From Oceanimonas doudoroffii (GTDB lineage: Bacteria; Pseudomonadota; Gammaproteobacteria; Enterobacterales; Aeromonadaceae), in NCBI RefSeq assembly GCF_002242685.1, contig NZ_NBIM01000001.1, positions 1,426,001-1,490,000 on the forward strand: a stretch of 64,000 nt of DNA. Direction: 5' to 3'. The translations under genes were made by a program, and so were the position numbers. Below the pieces are notes generated by a model. It saw nothing but the letters and a program-made list of their open reading frames with translations, had not been told where the DNA came from and did not search any database. This document shows positions 17,672 through 25,695 of this stretch, in pieces. Each line of letters opens with the position of its first letter. The first letter of the stretch is position 1.

Positions 17672-19273
17672 TTACCCAAGTTGGCTAAACCTAGGTACCT
17701 CTTGCTGGGGTTTGGTATCGAGACTGGGAGTATGGCTATTCGGCTCATCCACTTGACTTCCCAAGCTCCCCTTCTTTTCAGCATTAAGTTCTAAAGCTAT
17801 GGACTTGACAAAACCAAAGCACATAATGGTCACCAAAAGTGCAAATGGAAAGCCAAGCACAACAAGAACTGATTGAATGGCACTCATCCCCCCAACAGCC
17901 AGCAATACGCCTGTAATACCCGACACGAGCACCACCCAGAATACGCGTTCTAATTTAGGTGCCTTGTCTTCATGACGAGAAGTTAGAATGTTTATTACCA
18001 TGGTCCCCGAGTCAGCCGTGGTTATAAAAAATACAAATATGCACAACAACACTACATAACCAATGACAGTCCAGCCGGAAAACATGTCGAAAAACTTGAA
18101 GAGTGCGGTAGATGAGTCGGCCATAACAGCGGCACCCAGCTCACTCATACCTTGGTTATGAATCATATCCAACGCCGTATTACCAAAAATGGAAAACCAG
18201 GCAAAAGAGAAACCAACGGGGATGATCAACACACCAAGAATAAATTCGCGAATGGTTCTTCCTTTTGAAATCCTGGCAATAAACAGTCCTGTCGGGGCAG
18301 CAAACGCGATCCACCAGGCCCAGTAAAGCAGGGTCCATCCCTGAAACCACTGAGGGTTGGAAAGTGAATAGGTTTCAAATGTGAGGGGTATCAAATTTGC
18401 CAGGTAATCACCAACATTTTCAACAGTCGCGTTTAAAATGTAAGATGTTTCACCCACTACAAAAACAAACAACATCAGAGAGATAGCGATACAGATATTA
18501 AAAACAGACAGCCTTTTAATACCCTTTTCCAACCCCAAAATCAGAGATGCACATGTCACAAGGCTGATAAAAAGGATCAAAACCAGTTGGACCGACAGAC
18601 TCTGCGGTACATCCATGACGTAGTTAAGGCCCGAGTTTATTTGCATCACACCAAAGCCAAGCGGTGTTACAATGCCTACCACGGTTGCCAACACGGCAAA
18701 AGTATCAACAAAATCCCCAATCCAGCCATCTACTCTGTTGCCAATTAAAGGATACAGAGCGGAACGCATTTCAATGGGCCTGCCTTTTCTATATGCCGCA
18801 TAGGAGATCAGCAGAGCAACAATACAATAGATTGCCCAGGCATTGATTCCCCAGTGAAAGTACGAAATATTTATCGCCTTCCGCACGGCCTCATCTGTAC
18901 CTCCTTCCAGCACAGGGGGAGAAAGGTAGTGCATAACGGGTTCAGCGACACCGAAAAACACCAGGCCAATCCCCATGCCGGTGCAAAACAGCATGGCGCC
19001 CCAGGCAAAAAAGTTATGCTCTGGTCGCTCGTTATCTTTCCCCAGCCTAAGGTTTCCGGCGCGTCCGAATCCGCAATAAGCAAGTATCAGCATGAAAAAT
19101 GCCACACTTGACATATAAAACCATCCGAACTTCTCACCAATCCAACTTTGAAAGAATTTGAACAACTCTCCCGTCTTTTCAGGTAAGGCAAACAAAAAAG
19201 CAATGAAAATAGCCAATATCAATATTGACTTTATTGCAACTCTTTTCTTGTGGGCATTAAATGACTGTTCCAT
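17672..19273 (-). CDS. BCCT-family betaine/choline/carnitine/DMSP-type transporter 2
   Basis: A 533-residue BCCT carrier with about twelve membrane helices. It is closer to the family consensus than BCCT1: GMGIGLVFFGVAEPVMHYLSPP near residue 97, and GWTLLYWAWWIAFAAPTGLFIARISKGRTIREF near 315-345, which contains the Trp-rich substrate box of helix 8. A hydrophilic C-terminal tail of about 40 residues follows the last helix, as in osmoregulated BCCT proteins. GGAAGGTGG precedes the ATG at 19271-19273. The DNA is visibly AT-richer than BCCT1. It lies immediately downstream of dddP on the same strand (183 bases), so DMSP is the best guess for its substrate, since BCCT carriers (DddT) are the usual partners of DMSP lyases. 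Confidence 0.9.
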   Translation of the reverse strand: MEQSFNAHKKRVAIKSILILAIFIAFLFALPEKTGELFKFFQSWIGEKFGWFYMSSVAFFMLILAYCGFGRAGNLRLGKDNERPEHNFFAWGAMLFCTGMGIGLVFFGVAEPVMHYLSPPVLEGGTDEAVRKAINISYFHWGINAWAIYCIVALLISYAAYRKGRPIEMRSALYPLIGNRVDGWIGDFVDTFAVLATVVGIVTPLGFGVMQINSGLNYVMDVPQSLSVQLVLILFISLVTCASLILGLEKGIKRLSVFNICIAISLMLFVFVVGETSYILNATVENVGDYLANLIPLTFETYSLSNPQWFQGWTLLYWAWWIAFAAPTGLFIARISKGRTIREFILGVLIIPVGFSFAWFSIFGNTALDMIHNQGMSELGAAVMADSSTALFKFFDMFSGWTVIGYVVLLCIFVFFITTADSGTMVINILTSRHEDKAPKLERVFWVVLVSGITGVLLAVGGMSAIQSVLVVLGFPFALLVTIMCFGFVKSIALELNAEKKGSLGSQVDEPNSHTPSLDTKPQQEVPRFSQLG

Positions 19274-19456
19274 GTAAATCCACCTTCCTCGATATATTCA
19301 ACAACAACTGGCAAACTCGCATCAACATTATTTACATTCAAACAAGCCTACTTATAAAATCACAAACAACCTTAGCATCGCTGTGAAATAGGCAAAGTCA
19401 TACAAATTCAACTTTGCCTATCCAAACCCATTAAAAGTCAGACAACAAAACTAAAC

Positions 19457-20806
19457 TCAATCACCCAACAAGCTGTCTTCAAATGGGTAATTAGTCAGGT
19501 TTTCAAAGCCTGTCTCTGTAATAATAACTTGATCTTCGAGCTTGACACCGTCTTTGCCACCGACTCGACCTACATAAGCCTCCACACACAGCGCCATGCC
19601 GGGCTCCAGCACCCCATCATAACCATGGCATTCAAGATCTTCGGGGTAACGAATTGATGGGTATTCATCACAAAGGCCCACACCATGCATCATTACACCA
19701 TATCTCTGTGGACGGTATTCTTCGGGTAGCAGCAGGCCTGCCTCCGTTACCTCTCTGAATGTCATTCCCGGCTTTAAGATATTCATATTATGCTGGATAT
19801 GATCATAGGCAACCCGATAAAGATGCTTCTGCTCAGCGGTTGGCTCCCGATCACCGATCATCCAGGTTCGAGATAAATCAGCGCAGATTCCATAGGGACC
19901 AATAAGATCAGTATCAAAAGCCAGTAGCTCGCCTTCTTGCACAACCCGAGGACCACACTCCTGGAACCAGGGGTTAGTTCTTGGGCCCGATGAAAGAATA
20001 CGACACTCTATCCACTCGCCTCCGCGGCGAATATTTTCTGCATGGAGAACAGACCAGATATCGTTCTCGGTTACACCGGGCACAGTGGCCTCCTGCATTG
20101 CTTTCATTGCAATTTCGGTTGATGCAATGGAGCAACGCATGGCATTGATTTCGTCTTCATTCTTGACGGCCCGAGCAAGCTCCATGACTTCTTGACCATC
20201 AAAAATCTCTATTCCTAACTGCGTCAGTTTACTGAAACCTGCAATTTCGATTTTATCAATCGCCAGCCTTTTATTTTCTCCAGCATGCTCATGCAGAATG
20301 GACTTTATTTCCGAAGCAAATCGAGCCGCGTGCTCGTCAGTTCTATTTCCCGTTTCGAAATAAAAGAAGGAAGCACCACCCCTAACCTCTTTTACCAAGG
20401 GAAGGTGGGCAGACAAATGATCACAGTTGTGAAAATCCCACAGAATAATATGTCCGGAAGCAGATACGAAACAGGCTCTGGCATGATTGTGAGTGACCCA
20501 AACTTGCATGTTGGTTGAGTCGGTCGCATATCGAATGTTGAGCGGGTCAAACAACAGCACACCAGCGAGATCTCTTTTCTGCAACTCTTTTACAATTCTC
20601 TGAAGGCGATACTCTCGCATGCGAGCAAGGTTAGGAGGTGTTAACCCCAACTCTTCCCATTCTTGAAATGCAAGCTCTGTTGGTCCAATTTCAACACGAT
20701 CATTGTCGTTGACAGAGCCATCTGCCTTGAACTGACCACCCCGCCGGCGAGAAGGATCTATCTTTCGATTCGAAGATGAAACTGAGAATGGATTCATGCT
20801 TTTCAT
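19457..20806 (-). CDS. dddP: DMSP lyase DddP (M24 peptidase-fold)
   Basis: A 449-residue protein of the M24 (creatinase/Xaa-Pro peptidase) fold. It carries the signature stretches of DddP: NDNDRVEIGPTELAF near residue 33, FDPLNIRYATDSTNMQ near 86, GEWIECRILSSGPRTNPWFQECGP near 263 and a C-terminal LEDQVIITETGFENLT. The six metal ligands known for Roseobacter DddP are all present, as Asp298, Asp300, Asp310, His374, Glu409 and Glu424, with the same spacing. DddP cleaves dimethylsulfoniopropionate to acrylate and dimethyl sulfide in the cytoplasm. The ATG at 20804-20806 follows AGGAAGG; the usual family length is about 446. The base composition is AT-rich compared with 21-24 kb, in line with the known spread of dddP by horizontal transfer. 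A BCCT carrier gene follows. Confidence 0.93.
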   Translation of the reverse strand: MKSMNPFSVSSSNRKIDPSRRRGGQFKADGSVNDNDRVEIGPTELAFQEWEELGLTPPNLARMREYRLQRIVKELQKRDLAGVLLFDPLNIRYATDSTNMQVWVTHNHARACFVSASGHIILWDFHNCDHLSAHLPLVKEVRGGASFFYFETGNRTDEHAARFASEIKSILHEHAGENKRLAIDKIEIAGFSKLTQLGIEIFDGQEVMELARAVKNEDEINAMRCSIASTEIAMKAMQEATVPGVTENDIWSVLHAENIRRGGEWIECRILSSGPRTNPWFQECGPRVVQEGELLAFDTDLIGPYGICADLSRTWMIGDREPTAEQKHLYRVAYDHIQHNMNILKPGMTFREVTEAGLLLPEEYRPQRYGVMMHGVGLCDEYPSIRYPEDLECHGYDGVLEPGMALCVEAYVGRVGGKDGVKLEDQVIITETGFENLTNYPFEDSLLGD

Positions 20807-21176
20807 TATTAAACCTTCCTGAAAGTAGTAATTGCGCCCAGTAACAATAAATACGGATAACGGGAGCCCTGCTCGAGTTGTTCCGGATATGTTACAGATT
20901 GTCACAAAAGCACAACAGGAGGAAGTGAGTTAAACTAGAGGGGCCATGAGATAAAGTCATGCTCTTTATATAACAGAGCACGACTAAATGGAGACTCATA
21001 CATCCCCAATTACTCATGGTTATAAGTAGAGTTCACAGTGGTGTTGTTTCTCAAAACAGAGCCGGGACGGCCCGACCCGACTGGGTTTGAGACTCCGACT
21101 GCTCGGCCGACGAACAGAAATACCGGATAATGTTAATCACCGTCACGGCGCTACGCGCCAGGCATGGCGCATAACG
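20807..21176. other. Intergenic region upstream of dddP, with an inverted repeat
   Basis: No gene is seen. It should hold the dddP promoter on the minus strand. A palindrome at 20956-20984 (TGCTCT at 20960-20965 with AGAGCA at 20975-20980, extended by GTC/GAC after one mismatch) lies about 150 bases upstream of the dddP start and could be a regulator site. Confidence 0.4.
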
Positions 21177-21177
21177 T

Positions 21178-21201
21178 AAAAAGGGGGCCTGATGGCCCCC
21201 C
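21178..21201 (-). terminator. Rho-independent terminator of the aldehyde dehydrogenase gene
   Basis: GGGGGCC (21183-21189), a 4-base loop and GGCCCCC (21194-21200), with five T on the minus strand after the stem, 21 bases past the stop codon at 21222. Confidence 0.85.
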
Positions 21202-21221
21202 TTGCATTTCTATTTCAGGTA

Positions 21222-22727
21222 TCAGGCGTCGCCGTAATATACCCAGACGCCCTTGGTCTTGGTGTAGGAAGACAGGGAGTGAATTGCCATCTCCTTGCCC
21301 CAGCCACTCTGGCGGAAACCACCGAAGGGGGCGGCCAGGCCATAGCAACCGTAGCGGTTGATAAACAGCATGCCGGCGTCGATTTGTTCCGCTACCCGGT
21401 GGGCACGGGATACGTCTGCGGTATAAATGCCGGCCGCCAGGCCGTAGGCAGTGGCATTGGCCATTTGCACGGCTTCTTCGGTGGTGTGGAAACGGGTACA
21501 GCACAGCACGGGGCCAAAAATCTCTTCCTGGGCGATGCGGGCATTCTGGTCCACCTCGGAGAAGATGGTGGGGCGAATGAAATAGCCGTTGGCATTGTCA
21601 CCCTCGGTATCGGCGCAGCCGCCGGCCACCAGTTTGGCCTCGCCCTTGCCGATTTCAATGTACTCCAGGATCTTGTTGAACTGGGCCTCGTTGCACTGGG
21701 GTCCCTGGTCGACGTTTTCATCAAAGGGATTGCCGCACTTCACCGCGTTGGCCTTGGCAATCAGCTTTTCAAGCACCTGATCGTAAATACTGTCGTGGAT
21801 CAGGAAGCGGGTCGGCTCCGAGCACTTCTCCCCCTTGTGGGAGAACATTACGGTAAAGGCCCGATCGATGGCACCGTCCAGATCCGGCGTGTCTTCAAAG
21901 AAGATGCAGGGTGACTTGCCGCCCAGCTCCAGGGTGGCCGCCTTGAGGTTGGACAGGCCGGAGTTTTGCACTATTTTGCGCCCTACCCCGGTGCTGCCGG
22001 TAAAGGACACCTTGTGCACATTGTTGCTCAGGGTCAACTGGTTGGCCATCTCGCCGTTGGTCAACAGCATGTTGATCACGCCCTTCGGAAACTCGAGCTC
22101 GCTGTCGATCAGCTCCATCAGGTAGATGGTGGTCAGCGGCGTGTATTCCGACGGTTTGATGATCACGGTATTGCCCATGGCCAGCGCCGCCGCCACCTTG
22201 AGGCTGGTCTGGTACAGGGGGAAGTTCCAGGGGGCGATCAGCGCGCAGACCCCAATGGGCTCTTTCAGGGTGTAGTTCAGAAAGCCGTCTTCAACCGGCG
22301 AGGTTTCACCATAGAACTTGTCGGTCCAGCCGGCGTAGTATTCAAAAATATCAGCGCAGGTGGGAATGTCGTCGGCCATGGACTCGGCGAACAGCTTGCC
22401 ATTGGGCAGAGATTCAAGCACCGCCAGCTCTTCGGTATGCTCACGGATCAGCCGGGCTACCTGACGCAGCATTTCTGCCCGCTGGGTGCGGCTGACCTTG
22501 GACCAGGCACCGGACTCGTGCCGCTGGTTGGCAATGTGAGCGGCGTATTCCACCTGCTCCGCATCGGCCATCACGAATTCGCACAGCGCTTCGCGATTGG
22601 CCGGGTTGGTCACTATCCACTTGTCCTGACCGGTGCCGTCTACCCACTGGCCATCGATATATTGCCGCTTGGGTTGCTGCAGCCAGTCATGGGCCCAGGA
22701 CAGGGGAATGTTTTTTACAGAATCCAT
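21222..22727 (-). CDS. NAD(P)-dependent aldehyde dehydrogenase
   Basis: A 501-residue aldehyde dehydrogenase with all catalytic residues at the classical positions: Asn168 in APWNFP, Glu267 in LELGGKSP, and nucleophile Cys302 in HKGEKCSEPTR. The Rossmann site FTGSTGVG is near 242. The C-terminus has the usual PFGGFRQSGWGKE. It oxidises an aldehyde to an acid; similarity is to the betaine-aldehyde/broad-range group. GGAG precedes the ATG at 22725-22727. It lies between dddP and an AspA-like gene on the same strand but has its own terminator. A role in handling aldehydes from osmolyte or acrylate/3-hydroxypropionate breakdown is possible but only inferred. Confidence 0.9.
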   Translation of the reverse strand: MDSVKNIPLSWAHDWLQQPKRQYIDGQWVDGTGQDKWIVTNPANREALCEFVMADAEQVEYAAHIANQRHESGAWSKVSRTQRAEMLRQVARLIREHTEELAVLESLPNGKLFAESMADDIPTCADIFEYYAGWTDKFYGETSPVEDGFLNYTLKEPIGVCALIAPWNFPLYQTSLKVAAALAMGNTVIIKPSEYTPLTTIYLMELIDSELEFPKGVINMLLTNGEMANQLTLSNNVHKVSFTGSTGVGRKIVQNSGLSNLKAATLELGGKSPCIFFEDTPDLDGAIDRAFTVMFSHKGEKCSEPTRFLIHDSIYDQVLEKLIAKANAVKCGNPFDENVDQGPQCNEAQFNKILEYIEIGKGEAKLVAGGCADTEGDNANGYFIRPTIFSEVDQNARIAQEEIFGPVLCCTRFHTTEEAVQMANATAYGLAAGIYTADVSRAHRVAEQIDAGMLFINRYGCYGLAAPFGGFRQSGWGKEMAIHSLSSYTKTKGVWVYYGDA

Positions 22728-22877
22728 TTGATACTCCATTTCTCTTGCGACGACGGTGACATCCTGTGAGGACGTGTGCTGTAACGGTTGCTAACGAGAG
22801 TAGAAGGATGGCTTTTCGAGCACAATTGACATTAGGGTATGGCGCCGTGCAAAAAACTCATCCTTATTCCCTGATGC

Positions 22878-24227
22878 TTATTCCTTCAGGTAACGCCGAA
22901 TTTGCTCCAGATCTCCGCCGCTTTCCTTGTAAACGCGGGCAGCGAACGAATAGCCGCGTTGCTGCTTAAGCCGAATTAATGTGGGAATCAGCGTATTAAC
23001 GTTATGGGCATTTCGCGCCAGATCGGGCTCCATACCGGCCAGGCAGTGCTGCCTAAATGCCTCCATGCCGCTGGTCAAAACCGAGATGGCGTCGAGCAGA
23101 TTGCTGATCACCACAGACTGCCAGGGGGTGTAGTCGAGCTCACCATGATCCTGGGTCATCTGCACCGAGTAACAGCGCCCGCAGGCCTGCATGCAGCACT
23201 GGATCAGGTATTCGGGAATGGTCGGGTTGACCTTGCCCGGCATGGCCGAGGAGCCGGGTTGCACCGCGGGCAGGCGAATTTCGCCAAGCCCGGTTTCAGG
23301 CCCCGACGCCATCAGGCGAAAGTCCTTGGCAATGCGCAGCAGGGCCCTCGCCAGCTGGTCCAGTCCGGCAGCCACTCGGGCAAGATCGTCATGACTCTGG
23401 GACGCATCAAACAGGTTGTCGCTGTGCGCGAACCGCTTCTCTCCCGTCATTTGATTCAGCCCATCGATAACCTGATTGAAGAAGGCCTCGGAGCAATCCC
23501 CCTTGCGCCCGATGATATTGCCCCCCAGGTTGACCCGGTACAGCTCATCGGTGTCTCTCTCCAAGCGTTCCCGGTGACGTTCAAGCTGTGAAGCATAACC
23601 ACCAAACAGATCGGCAAAACTGATCTCGACTGCGTCCTGCAGGCAGGTGCGGGAAATTTTCAGCACATGCCGCCATCGCTGCCCCTGCTCATCGAAGGTA
23701 CCGAGCAAGGCCGCCAGCTCGCCGTCCAATTGCTTCATCTTGTCAATCACCGCCAGGTGGCAGGCGGTGTTCAACGCATCACTGGTCGAGTTGTTCAGGT
23801 TGACGTGATCATTGGGGTGCACCGGCTGGTAGCTTCCCAGCGGACGCTCAAAGGCATGGTGGTTGGCCAGGTTGGCCACCACCTCATTAACGTTCATGTT
23901 GCTGGAGATCCCTCCGCCGCCATGAAAGGCATGCACCGGAAAAGCATCGGCAGGCATTTCTGCAAGCAGCAGGTCCACCGCCGACACTATGGCCTGCCCA
24001 ACCTCGGGCTCAAGTTCTCCAGTATTGAGATTGGTCTGGGCCGCCAGCTTTTTAACCAGCAACAAGCCACGCAGCAACTCTGGATAGGCCGACAGGGGTT
24101 TCTCGCCATTGAGCGGATACAAGTCGATTGCCCTTTGCGTTTGCACTCCAAAAAGCGCCTGTGCCGGCACCTCCAGTTCGCCTATCAAGTCCTCTTCAAT
24201 ACGGTATTGCCGCTGTGTTGTGGCCAT
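22878..24227 (-). CDS. Aspartase/fumarase-superfamily lyase (AspA-like, atypical active site)
   Basis: A 449-residue member of the aspartase/fumarase superfamily. The N-terminus (YRIEEDLIGELEVPAQALFGVQT) resembles AspA, and the signature GSSAMPGKVNPTIPE lies at about 325-339. The substrate-binding NNSTSDA is at about 145-151. The region where FumC has GRTHLQDA and AspA has GRTQLQDA here reads SRTCLQDA (residues 192-199), so the usual His/Gln is a Cys. It should form a cytoplasmic homotetramer that adds or removes ammonia, water or another group from a fumarate-like acid, but the exact substrate is open. GGGAG precedes the ATG. It is the last chromosomal gene before the tRNA-Asp remnant at 24451. 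Confidence 0.8.
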   Translation of the reverse strand: MATTQRQYRIEEDLIGELEVPAQALFGVQTQRAIDLYPLNGEKPLSAYPELLRGLLLVKKLAAQTNLNTGELEPEVGQAIVSAVDLLLAEMPADAFPVHAFHGGGGISSNMNVNEVVANLANHHAFERPLGSYQPVHPNDHVNLNNSTSDALNTACHLAVIDKMKQLDGELAALLGTFDEQGQRWRHVLKISRTCLQDAVEISFADLFGGYASQLERHRERLERDTDELYRVNLGGNIIGRKGDCSEAFFNQVIDGLNQMTGEKRFAHSDNLFDASQSHDDLARVAAGLDQLARALLRIAKDFRLMASGPETGLGEIRLPAVQPGSSAMPGKVNPTIPEYLIQCCMQACGRCYSVQMTQDHGELDYTPWQSVVISNLLDAISVLTSGMEAFRQHCLAGMEPDLARNAHNVNTLIPTLIRLKQQRGYSFAARVYKESGGDLEQIRRYLKE

Positions 24228-24410
24228 GGATTTCTCTCTCCCTGTACTAAACGCTGAGAGTTATCAGAACCAAATACCTGAGCAAGCGCCAGTGATACTT
24301 TCACACAGAGGAATACGAAAAACTCATGGTAGCCGCTGCTTCAAGAAGGCCGCCTCACTCAGTGACAAGGGGTGAGTGAAAAATGGGAAAGGATGAGAAT
24401 TAGAAAAGCA

Positions 24411-24445
24411 AAAAAACCCGACTCGTAATAAGTCAGGGCTTTTTT
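24411..24445. terminator. Terminator adjoining the tRNA-Asp remnant
   Basis: Stem CCCGACT (24417-24423) with AGTCaGGG (24431-24438, one bulged A), six A before and a T-run after, so it works on both strands. It probably was the original terminator of the tRNA-Asp gene before the island inserted. Confidence 0.7.
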
Positions 24446-24482
24446 AAATGTGGCGGAGCGGACGGGACTCGAACCCGCGACC
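24444..24482. repeat. Putative attachment-site repeat (left end of island)
   Basis: A 39-bp stretch identical to 56980-57018 in the same orientation. It spans the 3' end of tRNA-Asp including the CCA, plus a few bases downstream. Identity stops exactly where the tRNA fragment becomes unrelated DNA, as expected for an integrase core site. Confidence 0.8.
24451..24482 (-). pseudogene. 3' fragment of tRNA-Asp
   Basis: The last 32 bases of a tRNA-Asp gene (T arm, acceptor 3' strand and CCA) on the minus strand, matching 56987-57018 base for base. The anticodon arm, D arm and 5' acceptor strand are absent, so it cannot be a working tRNA. Confidence 0.85.
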
Positions 24483-24490
24483 ACAGATAT

Positions 24491-24521
24491 GTTGTAAGGT
24501 CAGGACTAGTACAACTTACAA
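24491..24521. repeat. Inverted repeat at the island's left end
   Basis: TTGTAAG (24492-24498) is repeated inverted as CTTACAA (24515-24521), just inside the putative att core. Such short repeats often bind integrase arms, but no integrase gene is present to test this. Confidence 0.3.
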
Positions 24522-24550
24522 ACGGCGCGGCCGCACACACCGGTGAGGAG

Positions 24551-25579
24551 TCAGTTTAAAATTTCCTCCAGGCCCTCTTGTGGTGTAAGAGGGTCACTAA
24601 AGTCGACCACAATCTGTGATTTGCTTGTGATCCAACCGCTGCCTGTCACCATGGCCTCAAAGCCGTCTTTTCCGTGATAGTCGAGTTTTCTGGTGATGTT
24701 AGCTTGCAAGCTTGTTCCAAAGATCGACACCGTCCTTACACATTCACCAAGATCCAAAAGCCCCTTGTTGACTAAGTTCACCAGCACCGACGTACTCGGT
24801 ACGCCAGCAGGTGCCCGGCAAACGCTGTTACGAGGTGACTCATAGCAACAGACGCGGCAACTGCTGCTATCGTCTTCACCTGTCTGAAGTTCCCCAGCAT
24901 AAACGACGAAGGAAATGGGGCCTTCCTCGCCAAAAACAGGATGAACTGGGCGCGGCAACTGATTGACAGCCTCAATGAAAGACTTGGAGAAACTCACGAT
25001 GTCCTCCTCCTCTTCCCTGATTAAATCGAAACCAACGTCTGCAGCCCGAATAACGGGATAGAATGCTCCAGACCACACTATGTCATAGCGCACAACTCCC
25101 CTTGACGGCATATCGACCACGAGGTCAGATGCCGCTACAAAAGTAGGGGTATTAGCCTTGTAGGTAACCGACGTCACTTTTCCGTTTTCGCATTCAGCCG
25201 TGACGTCGATCAACCCGCCCGGCGCCTCCAGCACAACCTGGTTTGTGCCTTCGGTCATCGTAAGTCGGCCGGTCTCAAGTAAAGCTATTACCGTACTCAT
25301 GGTGTTAGTGCCGGAGATCAATGGATAGCCCATCAACTCCATGATAATGAACCCGGCATCTGCTCCTGGTGTTCCTGGCTGAACCACCAGATCAGCAAAT
25401 AACGAGGGATGTCCGCCACGAGGTTCATGCAACAGAATTCTCCGTAGGCCATCCGCATGAGCCCGGAGGTAACTCATTTTTTCCAGAACGGAAGAGCCTG
25501 GCAGTTCTGCTATCCCGCCCAGGACGATGCGATGCAAATCGCCTCCCACATGTACATCCACCACTTCGATATGTTTCAT
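24551..25579 (-). CDS. Proline-racemase-superfamily protein lacking both catalytic cysteines
   Basis: A 342-residue member of the proline racemase/hydroxyproline epimerase superfamily: HEPRGGHPSLFADLVVQPG near 51-69, GADAGFIIMELMGY near 72-85 and DIVWSGAFYPVIRA near 166-179 follow the family template. The two catalytic motifs are altered. The first, usually MCGH, reads ISGT with Ser89. The second, usually DRSPCGTG, reads CRAPAGVP with Ala258. It is therefore unlikely to be a two-cysteine racemase; a dehydratase or another reaction is possible. The ATG at 25577-25579 was used; an upstream TTG is in frame. It is the first gene inside the island, downstream of mmsA on the same strand (116 bases). 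Confidence 0.8.
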   Translation of the reverse strand: MKHIEVVDVHVGGDLHRIVLGGIAELPGSSVLEKMSYLRAHADGLRRILLHEPRGGHPSLFADLVVQPGTPGADAGFIIMELMGYPLISGTNTMSTVIALLETGRLTMTEGTNQVVLEAPGGLIDVTAECENGKVTSVTYKANTPTFVAASDLVVDMPSRGVVRYDIVWSGAFYPVIRAADVGFDLIREEEEDIVSFSKSFIEAVNQLPRPVHPVFGEEGPISFVVYAGELQTGEDDSSSCRVCCYESPRNSVCRAPAGVPSTSVLVNLVNKGLLDLGECVRTVSIFGTSLQANITRKLDYHGKDGFEAMVTGSGWITSKSQIVVDFSDPLTPQEGLEEILN

Positions 25580-25695
25580 GAACAGCAATCTCTTACTTTG
25601 AGTTATCAGCCGAGCGGCATGAGCTTCAGAATGGTGCCCCGCCAGCTAACGGGCGGAGCAATCAAGGGCTCGCCTTGTCTCCGCCCTTGCCGTGT

